Shown: one piece after another, positions 44,463-54,143 of the stretch
Layout of the letters: each line of letters begins with the position of its first letter
How positions within the stretch are numbered: position 1 is the first letter of the stretch
Assembly: GCA_026745465.1 (NCBI GenBank)
Contig: JACYXH010000473.1
Span: forward strand, 7,738,191 to 7,802,190
DNA from: Lota lota
Lineage: Eukaryota; Chordata; Actinopteri; Gadiformes; Lotidae
DNA: 64,000 nucleotides
Reading direction: 5' to 3'
The notes under the pieces: generated by a model
What the model was told of the DNA's origin: nothing
Database searches by the model: none
What the model saw: the letters and a program-made list of their open reading frames with translations, nothing else
Position numbers and translations under genes: made by a program

Positions 44463-44897
44463 AACACACACACACACACACCAAAACACACATGTCACAC
44501 ACACACGTCATGGACACAACAAAACACACATGTCACACACACACGTCATGGACACAACAAAACACACATGTCACACACACACGTGATGGACACAACAAAA
44601 CACACATGTCACACACAAACGTCATGGACACAACAAAACACACGTCACACACACACGTCATGGACACAACAAAACACACATGTCACACACACACGTCATG
44701 GACACAACAAAACACACATGTCACACACACATGTCATGGACACAACAAAACACACATGTCACACACACACGTCATGGACACAACAAAACACACATGTCAC
44801 ACACACATGTCATGGACACAACAAAACACACATGTCACACACACAAGTCATGGACACAACAAAACACACATGTCACACACACACACACACGTCATGG
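44463..44897. repeat. 38-bp minisatellite, about 11 copies
   Basis: Tandem units of the form ACACATGTCACACACACACG + TCATGGACACAACAAAAC, with a 38-bp period shown by the spacing of GTCATGGACACAAC (44507, 44545 and onward). One unit is shortened near 44640. The array is bracketed by TGTAGCG (44361-44367) and CGCTACA (44911-44917), a 7-bp inverted pair that could mark a nonautonomous element carrying the minisatellite. Confidence 0.9.
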
Positions 44898-44995
44898 AAA
44901 TAATCTACTTCGCTACATCTAGGGCATTTGTTATACATGCTCTCGCAGACGGAAATGTGAGAAAAAAAGAAGAAATACAAGGGAATATTTGATAG

Positions 44996-45433
44996 GGGCA
45001 GTGGGCAGCACCAGAAGCCACACCGACAGCGCACAAACCTCCCTGCCTCTGAACTTTTTCAACAGTGGGTAGAAGGTGGGGTGGATCACAGCAATGTCCC
45101 GTTCCAAACAGATGAAGGATACATTCATGGGCCCTCCTATGAGTAGATACACAAGTCAAAACCTAGTAATTTTGTGATGTTTTTCAGTGTCCAAAAAAAA
45201 TGAACGTGTAAAATGGATAGCAGGTATTGAAGGTTGTGAAAAAATGCCAAATTGATATTGAGGACGTCGGCCTTCTTTGAGTGAAAGGCGGTCCACAGCA
45301 GCTTGGCAAGCACCGGTTTTCCAACGAGAACAGTAAAAATGGCAGTTGTGGCGATATAAATCCCATAAGAGTTGCTGTGACAGATGTCCGTTTCGTTATT
45401 TTTGACTGTGTCATTGTAAAATAAATCTGCCAT
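44996..45433 (-). pseudogene. Class A GPCR pseudogene, 3'-truncated (copy A)
   Basis: Homologous to the intact receptor at 47.6-48.5 kb. The first part, from ATG at 45433, reads MADLFYNDTVKNNETD and FHSKKADVLNINLAFFHN (first two membrane segments). Around 45140-45155 the frame shifts by one base (a stop, TCATAG, follows in the old frame). Homology resumes in another frame with LIGGPMNVSFICLERDIAV and FYPLLKKFRGREVCALSVW. The ERY motif is ERD here. Homology ends at about 44996 after LLVLPTAPIK, so the last three to four membrane segments are absent; the 38-bp minisatellite region lies just beyond the break. Its 5' exon and TATA box are still recognisable. Confidence 0.85.
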
Positions 45434-45637
45434 ATCTTCCAACTCCAGAGTGTGGTGCTGAAAATATTAGAAACCACAGACAAGTTATGGATAGGCCAAT
45501 ACAGTTGAGGGGAAATTCATAGTCATAACTAACAACATGATTAACTTTATCGATACATTAACGTTTTACATCAATGCTTATCAGTTCCTGGTTGTTGGGT
45601 CTATTGCCAAAATTTACCGAAGGTTCCTGCCCTATGA

Positions 45638-45644
45638 TTTTATA
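45638..45644 (-). promoter_or_regulatory. TATA box of GPCR copy A
   Basis: Minus strand reads TTATAAAATC. It lies at the same relative place as the TATA box of the intact copy, upstream of a short 5' exon whose sequence resembles that of the other copies (GGTAAATTTTGGCAATAGACC region). Confidence 0.5.
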
Positions 45645-45863
45645 ACAGGTGGATGACAGGCCTAGTGATTGTGGGATAGTCAAACAAAACAAAAAGTGAG
45701 ATTTACATACAAGGCGTATCTCAGGCATCGGAAAAATAAAGAATTGAAAAGTGACACAGTGGACCTACAAAAGGCTTATCGAAACAACAGGTGTTTAGTC
45801 AAATAGGCCTAGACGACGCATGGCGCTTTAGACTGCATTGGAAAATAAGATAAATTCTGACAA

Positions 45864-45981
<118 letters not shown>

Positions 45982-46104
45982 CATAACGTGAACTGTTTAA
46001 CAGCTCAAATAAGCTGGTCACAAGTTCTGCTTTGATATATAGATATATCAGAATAAAACCTTGTATGTGCAAACTTACCGGTGGCAATAAATAATTTCTA
46101 ACTG

Positions 46105-46190
46105 ATGGATACATGCCTGGATTACGTTGGCCTGCCCCATTTGGTGTAGCCTAACGTGACACCCAGCCGAAAGGTAATAAGTTCAATTCA
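46105..46190 (+). mobile_element. Possible tRNA-type SINE fragment
   Basis: Contains a B-box-like AAGTTCAATTC preceded at tRNA spacing by GGTGTAGCCTAACG. A second weak candidate lies on the minus strand at about 46805-46865 (GATAGTCTAGCGACTAC with TTCAACC). Neither has a clear tail. Confidence 0.3.
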
Positions 46191-47633
46191 CTATGCCTCT
46201 TATGAGTCGGTGACTCTTGTCTGTAAATGTAATCGGTTAATTTAATAATGACATGTAATCCATGCAAAATATATGAAGTGGAATACAAAAAACCCCGATT
46301 GTGTTTGAAGCCCAGCAAAAGGGTATTTAAAGGTACTATGTGTATTAATCAGAGATTCCCTCTCATCACTGGCCCCTTTGGCCTGTAAGTGAACGACAAC
46401 CTGCAAAGATCATGCATTCAGAGCACTGTGAGCACGAGCTCCGTTGGTTGAGACAATAACAGACATAAACTAATGTAAGTTCTAATAAATAAATTAAAAG
46501 TTATGAAAAACATATTTTCACAATTATCCGCGCTTAGACGCACTTCCCTTTTCCTGCCAGAACCGGCCCGGTTCAAACATGGTTTAAATTTAGTTCACTG
46601 GCTGTTTTGCCCAACGGAGAGAGTCAGGAAAGGGCACATTTTTTAGTTAATGACATTCTGTTCATGTATTGTTCATGTATGTTCAAATCCTACATGTAGT
46701 CCCTTAAAGTAAAATCTCGAATGCCTTCACAACCTCAAATAGAAAGGGACCCTAAATAGATAGTCTGACTGGACAGAGAAACCAGTCAGACTAGTGGGGG
46801 TTGAATTTAAGAACTTTGTGCTGGGAGTCATATACTTTGTAGTCGCTAGACTATCGAGTCAGTCTAGGTATCTAAGATATTGGATATTTATATTCACACT
46901 CTGAATCACAGCGATCTTACGTGGCGAACTAAAGACGTGTAAGGTGACACTACGTGTCCTGTGTGTCCAGCAGCGTATACCTGCCGAGGAGACGGTCGGT
47001 AGCAGCATTCCTCCCTATAGAGCCATTGTTGGGCAATACTTCTGCACAAGAGGCGAAATGCAAAGTGCCCCGTCATTGACATGCTGCCAAATGTCACGGG
47101 CCGTTACCATGAATGAAACTACGGATTTCTCTGGGTTTGAACATTGTTGGAAACAAACGGGATAATGTAGGTACACAGCTCAAAACAAAGGATTAGTCGT
47201 TTTTAGATATTTTAATGCAGAAATGTTACATGTTATGCCTTTAAATGTGCTGCAGGAAAGATTCAAGTAAGCCAGGCTCAAATCTAAACTGGCTCATACA
47301 GCGGCAGGCGCACTAATAGCTGACAAATGGCCATGGCATTCTTAACTAATTACATTCAAACTATAGCTCTTATCTTCAATCTTACTCACACAACACGCTT
47401 TTAGCTCTTTTCACACTAGGCCTTTTAGGACATCCGGGCATAGGCCTACATGATAGTATAACATTATACAAAAACACTCACAAGACCGCTGCCATTGTTT
47501 CTCCAAAGGGGCCAGTGTTAAGGTTTAAACCTATAAGTTATAAATGTCATGTAAATGCAACACATGAATTGTGTTTCAAAGGAGCCGTGTGCTCGGCTCT
47601 TTATAGAGAATATATCGTTACCAGTGTTGTTTC

Positions 47634-48479
47634 TTAAGGAGTCGGTGACGATCTGAGGCAAGACAGCTTCCCTGTAGTTGACAGGTAAAATGTGGGATGC
47701 GCAACACTAGCAACAGATACCAGGAATATGATGGCAGGACCTGTTGAACAAACTGATTCGGATCCAATTATAAGTGTGTAGACAACACATACACCCACTG
47801 GAATGTAACACAGCAATGCAATGATCGCAATGGCACGCACAGTATGAAAAGCTCGCTTTTTGGCAGGATGTAATTTATCAGTCGCAGGCCCCGATGTTCT
47901 GAGCGCCTTCAGAATGGCAATGTTGGACCATGCCATTACAATCGCCATGAGGCCCAATACAATGTACGCAATGAAGTTTATTACTCCATTGTTTTCAATA
48001 TGTAATTCCTCCGAAAAACCTTTAACCACGGCAGTGGGCAGCACCAGAAGCCACACCGACAGCGCACAAACCTCCCTACATCGGAACTTTTTCAACAGTG
48101 GGTAGAAGGTGGGATGGATCACAGCAATGTACCGTTCCAAACAGATTAAGGATAAAGTCATGGGCCCTCCTATGAGTAGATACACAGTTATCAAAGAAAG
48201 CATTTTTAAATTGAGATGCATGTCAAAATAAATGATAAACAAGTGTATAGTGGTTAGCAGGTATTGGACGTTGTGAAAAAGGGCCAAATTGATATTGAGG
48301 ACATCCACCTTCTTTGAGTGAAAGGCGGTCCACAGCATTTTTGCAATCACAGGTTGTCCAACGAACATGCTAAGAAAGTCACTAATTGCGATGGAAGTCT
48401 GATATAGTTTGCCTCGGCAACCGTCAAAGGTGCTGTTATTCCCAGGATGGTCCGTGAGATTGGAAAATAAGTTTGCCAT
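47634..48479 (-). CDS. Class A (rhodopsin-like) GPCR, intact copy, ligand unknown
   Basis: A 281-residue protein in one coding exon. The start is the ATG at 48479; the frame extends three codons upstream but only from a TTG. Seven membrane-type segments are visible. N-terminal sequons NLT (7-9) and NST (15-17). TM2: DVLNINLALFHN. TM3 ends in LERY (about 114-117, the DRY-type motif). TM6 has CYIP where most receptors have CWxP. TM7 has HPTFY in place of NPxxY. The loop Cys normally at the start of TM3 is not seen. These features place it in class A but outside the subfamilies I can name; a fish-specific chemoreceptor-like family is a guess. A 5' noncoding exon and TATA box lie upstream, and two decayed paralogues flank it. 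The C-terminal tail is very short (TGKLSCLRSSPTP). Confidence 0.75.
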   Translation of the reverse strand: MANLFSNLTDHPGNNSTFDGCRGKLYQTSIAISDFLSMFVGQPVIAKMLWTAFHSKKVDVLNINLALFHNVQYLLTTIHLFIIYFDMHLNLKMLSLITVYLLIGGPMTLSLICLERYIAVIHPTFYPLLKKFRCREVCALSVWLLVLPTAVVKGFSEELHIENNGVINFIAYIVLGLMAIVMAWSNIAILKALRTSGPATDKLHPAKKRAFHTVRAIAIIALLCYIPVGVCVVYTLIIGSESVCSTGPAIIFLVSVASVAHPTFYLSTTGKLSCLRSSPTP

Positions 48480-48651
48480 ATCCTCCAACTCTTTTCAATC
48501 GCTCTGGGCTGAAAATATTAGAAACCATACATAATTAGCTTTTTGTAGAAGGAAAACCGTGGTTTAAAGTTGGTGCTATTTATGCATCCCTATTCAGTAA
48601 CATAAACTAACATCATATCCAACACGACAGTTTAAATCAGAACGCTTACCA

Positions 48652-48707
48652 GGTATCGGTGGTTGATGCTATGGCCAAAACAAATGCCTCGGCCCTGTGC
48701 TTTTATA
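48652..48707 (-). promoter_or_regulatory. TATA box and 5' noncoding exon of the intact GPCR
   Basis: Minus strand carries CTATAAAAGC (TATAAAA at 48707-48701). A leader follows and ends in CGATACCTG|GTAAGC (donor near 48652). The matching acceptor is ATATTTTCAG near 48515, about 35 nt before the start codon. The same arrangement (donor ending in CTG|GTAAGC or equivalent, acceptor TTTTCAG or ATCTTCAG) is seen in the two flanking copies. Confidence 0.6.
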
Positions 48708-49080
48708 GGAAGTTGGTGAAACCTTCCTTATTTACCTAAAGTGTTTGTGGGACAGTAAAAAAAAAAGCAAATCACCTAGTGCAAATAAGAGGAACGCTTC
48801 TAACAACTCGCTTGGGCATCTGATGTGGTTTGTCAAAACAACAGGTGTTCGGTCAGGCTGGACGACCGTCGCACGATCCTGCAGGACTGCACAGATGATT
48901 AGTATTAGTATCATTAGAGACATATTCAAACTACCCAGCAAGATGAACTGCGTTGAATAGGCCTAGATGTCTTTCCGGTGTGATAGATCAATAAATGACG
49001 GTTAAAGATGGACTACCGGTAAAACATCTACATTTAGTCATGCTGTAATTGAGATCACTTTTTAAGGACTATGAATAAAC

Positions 49081-49220
49081 CACCCGCTTTGAACGTTATC
49101 CCTCGATAGAATGGACGTTATCAGTGGACTAGTAGGTAGAGTAGGCACCTACGGGCCCCTAGGGGGCTGATAACCACTGATAATGTCCATTCTATCGACG
49201 GATATAGTTTGAAGCGGGTG
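49081..49220. mobile_element. Foldback (MITE-like) element with 47-bp inverted arms
   Basis: Left arm 49081-49127 and right arm 49174-49220 are inverted copies matching at about 41 of 47 positions, both ending in CACCCGCTT. They enclose a loop of about 46 bp that itself holds GGGCCCCTAGGGGG. The element is flanked on both sides by AATAAAC (49074-49080 and 49221-49227), a 7-bp target-site duplication. Confidence 0.8.
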
Positions 49221-49480
49221 AATAAACACCTAATGGCGGTCTATTCAATGTCGGTATCACAGCAAACTGTTGTTAAACTTAAGTAAACATTGCGGCCGCT
49301 TTTAAAACAATGATACGTCATGTGTGAAAATGAATGGCATGTAGGCCTACGTATTAGACATCTAACATAAGCCAAATATGACTCATCACTATAAAGTAAT
49401 ATTATCATGGCTTTTCACAGTGGAAAGCCATTGCCAACAATTAAATGAAAATAGCACACAATTCAATCAATTGAGCAATT

Positions 49481-49972
49481 TTAACAAGAACAATTCTCAT
49501 ACCCTGCTGTCTGTTTTAATGCTCTTTTTGCCAAGTAAAACATCGGATGCACCACACTAGCAACAGACACCAGGAATATGCTCGTAGGAACAATTATACC
49601 AGTTGAATCGTATCCCTTAATAGATTTGTAATCACTCAATACACCCACTGGGATGTAACACAGCAACGCCATGATTGAAAGGGCGCCAACAGTTTGAAAA
49701 GCTCGCTTTTTGGCGGGATGTCATTTGTATTAATTAGTAAAAATTGCCAAATTGATATTGAGGACGTCAGTCTTCTTTGAGTGAAAGACGGTCCTCAGCA
49801 GTTTTGAAATCATCGGTTGTCCAACAAGGACACCTAAAAGGTCACTCATTGTGATAATAGTCCAATATAACGTAATGGGACAAAAGGTGTTCAGAGTGCC
49901 GTTATGTTGGAACTTGTCTGTGTGATTGTAAAACACACCAGACAAGTCCTTCGTCTTCTCAGGTCCGTCTGG
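49481..49972 (-). pseudogene. Class A GPCR pseudogene, internally deleted, start lost (copy C)
   Basis: Homologous to the intact receptor. The 5' part (49972-49730) aligns through the N-terminus and TM1-TM2 (VLVGQPMISKLLRTVFHSKK, DVLNINLAIF), but the position of the start ATG reads TTG. At about 49727 the sequence jumps directly to the region before TM6 (KRAFQTVGAL, MALLCYIPVGVLSDYKS, FLVSVASVVHPMFYLAKRAL), so TM2-end to TM5 is deleted. A stop lies at the junction. Its upstream TATA has eroded to CTAAAATC (near 50208-50214), though the 5' exon donor (GAGACCTG|GTAAGC, near 50142) is still visible. Confidence 0.85.
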
Positions 49973-50628
49973 GCTGAAGATACTAGCCACAGGTCAGGCT
50001 ACTGATCAAAGAACACATGGGCGCAGAGCAGACAGACGAAAACACCAGTGCATTGAGCACATTCTATTGCCTGTGTCATTACCGACATTATGTCCCACGT
50101 TAGCATATTCAACTGGATACGTTAAGGAATCACATCAATGCTTACCAGGTCTCAGCGGGTGAAGCTATTCACAAGTTTCTCTGACCGCTGACCACTGCGG
50201 TCCAGTGATTTTAGAGAAGGTGGATGAGGTGTTTGTGGGACAGTCAAACAAATAAAACCCACGGGTAGCAAATAAATCAGATGTTTGAACAAGTCTGATT
50301 TACATACACATGATCTCCCTCTGGAGTTGGGAAAGTAAAGAATACTAATATAAAAAGGCTTGAACAGATGACAAAAACAAACAACAGGTGTTTAGTCAAA
50401 TAGGCGGCGGTCGCACAGTGCTTTTGGAATGCAAAAGAAGAGATGTAAAAGAAATGTATGTTTTCTAAAGTATTTAGCACAATACAGTTTGTTGTGGTAG
50501 CATACTTATTGTTCTTCATATATTTTATATATTATAACGATTATCGACCTCAACTGCTGTGAATTGCACTATTTATAGAGGTCTGAAATCAAATTATTTC
50601 TGGCTCATGGAAGTTTGAAAGAACTTTG

Positions 50629-50718
50629 AGGAGAGAGAGAGAGCGAGTGAGAGAGAGAGAGAGAGCGAGTGAGAGAGAAAGACAGAGAGAGAGAGACAGA
50701 GAGAGGGAGAGAGATAGA
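50629..50718. repeat. Interrupted (GA)n microsatellite upstream of GPCR copy C
   Basis: GA tract broken by GCGAGTGAGA and GACAGA variants; homologous in position to the pure GA tract at 45866-45979, as shown by shared flanks. Confidence 0.9.
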
Positions 50719-51916
50719 CCTTAACATTAACTGTTTAGCAGCTCAAATGGGCTGTAGCTATGATCCCATACCCACAACCAACAGTAACAGCAAACAAACA
50801 AGCAGACAAACAAACAAACAGACAAACAAACGGGTGTGTATGTTTGACCACCAGCCACACTGGAGTCCATCATAAATGTCCCCTCTGGAGACAATAAAGC
50901 ATAGGCTTAGGCCTCTATACTTGATTGATTCGATTTGATTTGAAAAACTAAAAACAAAAACGTGTCCATGGACAGGCCTACTGGCACTATTTGCCCCGTG
51001 GATAATCTCAGATCCAGCAGTCCAGTCAGACTATGTTATAGGCTATAAAATAGCATCTCCCCCCAGAAGTTCTGCTATAACTTATAGCTTATAGTGGGGG
51101 GAGGTATACCTCTGAACCTGGGGGGAGACGGTTCAGAGGCTTGACCGGAAACCCAAATTGGAAGGGGCGTAGTATCGCCTTGTTTCTTGTCTCGTTACGA
51201 TATTGAACCGAAGAGATACTGATTCCCGAAACACAAGCGTAGCTCCTAACATTAATTATGGGTCTGTCTGATTTAGGTAGGCATATGGCAGTGCACCAGC
51301 AGGCCTAGGCTATAGACACAACTAGTCAAGTGAATATGCGTTGACCATGCTGGTGCTGCGATAGACTTAAATAAAATCTACCTAATGTTACAATTTCAGG
51401 AACAAGAAGATCCTTTACCCTACTATTGACGATCTGTGAAAAGGGTTCACTTGTGACCTCACGTCACTGGAGTGCAGTACTACCACAAACCACAAGGTGT
51501 CAGTGCCCACCAACTCCGACACAATCTCACTACACGAGCAGCTCTGGCAAAGCAGCAGTCATTTCGTGCCGCGGGTACCGAGCCCAGTAGGGCTCGCTAT
51601 CAAAAGTAGACACTCTCTCAGATAATAGCAATGTTTATCTTATCGTTTTTTATTAACTGCATTGATTCAACGTCTGTTCCAATAGGCCTTTAGGCATCGG
51701 ACCTTGAGTAAAATGTTAGCTGCCCCATCTGTGGATATTTTCAATCGGTTTTAAGATCAGAACGTTTAGAACCAATGTTTTTTTCTATTTGTTTATGATT
51801 TCTGACTCTTTGTTGTTTACTTGTGTAAGAAACATTATTTTTATCCCAATGAACACTACCTTGTATATCAAAGAATAGTATGCTTTATTAAAACCTGAAC
51901 AGTCCAGAACAACCAC

Positions 51917-51939
51917 AGACAGACAGACAGACAGACGTG

Positions 51940-52022
<83 letters not shown>
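51917..52022. repeat. (GACA)n(CA)n compound microsatellite
   Basis: GACA tetranucleotides, a GTGCGCGCG transition, then about 35 CA units. Its mirror image lies 160 bp to the right. Confidence 0.95.
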
Positions 52023-52023
<1 letters not shown>

Positions 52024-52179
52024 AACAGGATGTTCTCTGTTTGAAATAACACATGAAAAGGCAAGCTGTATTTTTTTTAACTGTCTGTTAAAAGAATCTG
52101 GTTGATGAGTCAGCAGAACAATTTCAATCTATTTGAAGAATGGAGATGACTTCCGTTACCGTGGTAACAACTGCGTGTG

Positions 52180-52181
<2 letters not shown>

Positions 52182-52222
<41 letters not shown>

Positions 52223-52245
52223 ATGTGTGTGTTTATGTGTGTGTT

Positions 52246-52289
<44 letters not shown>

Positions 52290-52305
52290 TGTCTGTCTGT
52301 CTGTC
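52182..52305. repeat. (GT)n(CTGT)n compound microsatellite
   Basis: GT array interrupted three times by TTATGT, ending in about four CTGT units. It is the reverse complement, in motif order, of the (GACA)n(CA)n tract at 51917-52022. Confidence 0.95.
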
Positions 52306-53616
52306 ACAAAGATAATGGAATCTTTAGTAATTACAAAAAATCCCTGTTGACATTTAACTTGTTATTATTTACTTTTACTTTTACTAATATTGTTAATATT
52401 AGTCAGACAGTAAAAGTCGAAGAGAGGATGGCTTTGTATTTATTTTGTATTTTTAAACAATGCACAAATCGGTTCACAATGCATACTTCTCTGACTCCTT
52501 TCACAACCTTTCCAGTAAACATTTCACTATGGCTTTGTCATCATACATCATACATGGATTAAGACTCATAAATACACATAAATATCCAAACCCAACGTTG
52601 GAACTCCCGTAGGTCTGAATGTTTTAGCCTCAAGGGGGAGCCATCGTGCACCTTCAACCTATAAACGAACCACAGTATGCGGGTGCAACCTATCATAGCA
52701 ACGCTAGGATTAACGAGAAAAAAGAGCACATGCTACAAGAATAAATATGTTGGTACAAAAATTATGAAGAAAAAAACAAATATTAATTCATACATATATT
52801 TATATATATATTGCTCCTCACCATCCGTAATTATTCATTGGAATAAAGTTGCGCGTCTCTATCAAGATTGTTAACGCATTCATTCTTCCAAAGACGCGGA
52901 TGCAGCTGCTGCTCATTGCATAGCTTTGGTGGATTAATAATAATCAAGCTTTTTGTCAAAATTGAGATGATTGCTTTCGCTGATGTCTATTAAGTCCATT
53001 ATTGCTGACGCAGACCGTCTACCTGGAAAACACGTTATTTACAAGCTGAGGAAGGGAAAATGTGTGAACCACCCCACCATCAGGCTAGCACACTGGGTTG
53101 AGCATCCTAAAACACTTGTTCTGTGCAAAGTACTTCTGCTGCTTTTTTGGTAATATCTTACGACTACTTTTGGCTATAGTGTGTAAAAGGCAAGGAAACT
53201 ATGGAGTATGAGTTTCATGTTATCACATCAATGTAAAACCTAGCAGTGCATATTTTTTTATTTTTTTGATAAAGTACATCTGCAATATTTGTTCATTTTG
53301 TACAAGGCACTAAACTTGTGGCTTAATTACTCTGTAGTGGTTCAGCACGCAGCGTTGACGGGGAATGAACCAAATAACCTAATAACACAAACTCTGGTGA
53401 ACAGGTTCAAGACGACACAGACAGACGTCCCAGCAAAGAATAAAAATTTAGTTCCCGTGTGTTACTCCTGTTTCCGGTCAAAGGCACTGTGGCTATATTT
53501 TTCTTTTCTAACGTCTATGTGTAATGCCAGCTATGCAAGCTGGAGTACTACAGGTATATACAATGTTTCATTTACAAACTGCAGAAAACACAAGGACAGA
53601 AAGTCTCTCTATCCCG

Positions 53617-53703
<87 letters not shown>

Positions 53704-53790
53704 ACACACACACACACGCACACATGCACGTACACACACACGCACACACACACACGCACACAAACGTACGCACACACACACACACACACT
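53617..53790. repeat. (CT)n(CA)n compound microsatellite
   Basis: A short CT run, then about 35 CA units, then CA units with GTACAC and GCACAC interruptions. Confidence 0.95.
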
Positions 53791-54143
53791 TGGTCCACTA
53801 AGAGTATACTTTGGGGGTTGAAAGTGGATCGGGAGGTGCTACCCACCTGATCTAAGTATCTAAAAACAAGGCAGCTAATACAAAAGCTTTATGAAACACA
53901 AGGCACACACCTGGTATTTCTGAACGTCTTTGTTGTTGTTGTTTTTCCTGGATACTCTGTTGTTGTTGTTATTCCTGGATACTCTGTTGTTGTTTTCTGA
54001 ATGCTGTAGTCCAAGCACACAGGGAACAGTATATTTAGAGATTTTTAGGGCGAGGGGGGGGGGGGGGGGGGGGCGAGGGCGGAATATTTGTATGTTTCCC
54101 TTTGTTTGTGTTGTTGTTGATTGGTTGCCATGGGAACGGGCAG

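Larger units (their letters stand above)
50719..54143. other. Intergenic region, microsatellite-rich, no gene recognised
   Basis: Between the GPCR cluster and the nfatc2 3' end. No coding pattern. It holds a small hairpin near 51108-51156 (CCTCTGAACC pairing with GGTTCAGAGG), the large CA and GT arrays listed separately, and a poly-G run at 54054-54073. The nfatc2 3' UTR should extend leftwards from 54143. Confidence 0.55.

Noticed and set aside
44463..44897. Possible CRISPR-like array (38-bp regular repeats)
   Set aside because: No unique spacers; it is a plain tandem minisatellite in a fish genome.
44403..44992. Plus-strand His/Thr-rich frames of 166 codons
   Set aside because: Translations of the 38-bp minisatellite; all three frames are open because the unit lacks stops.
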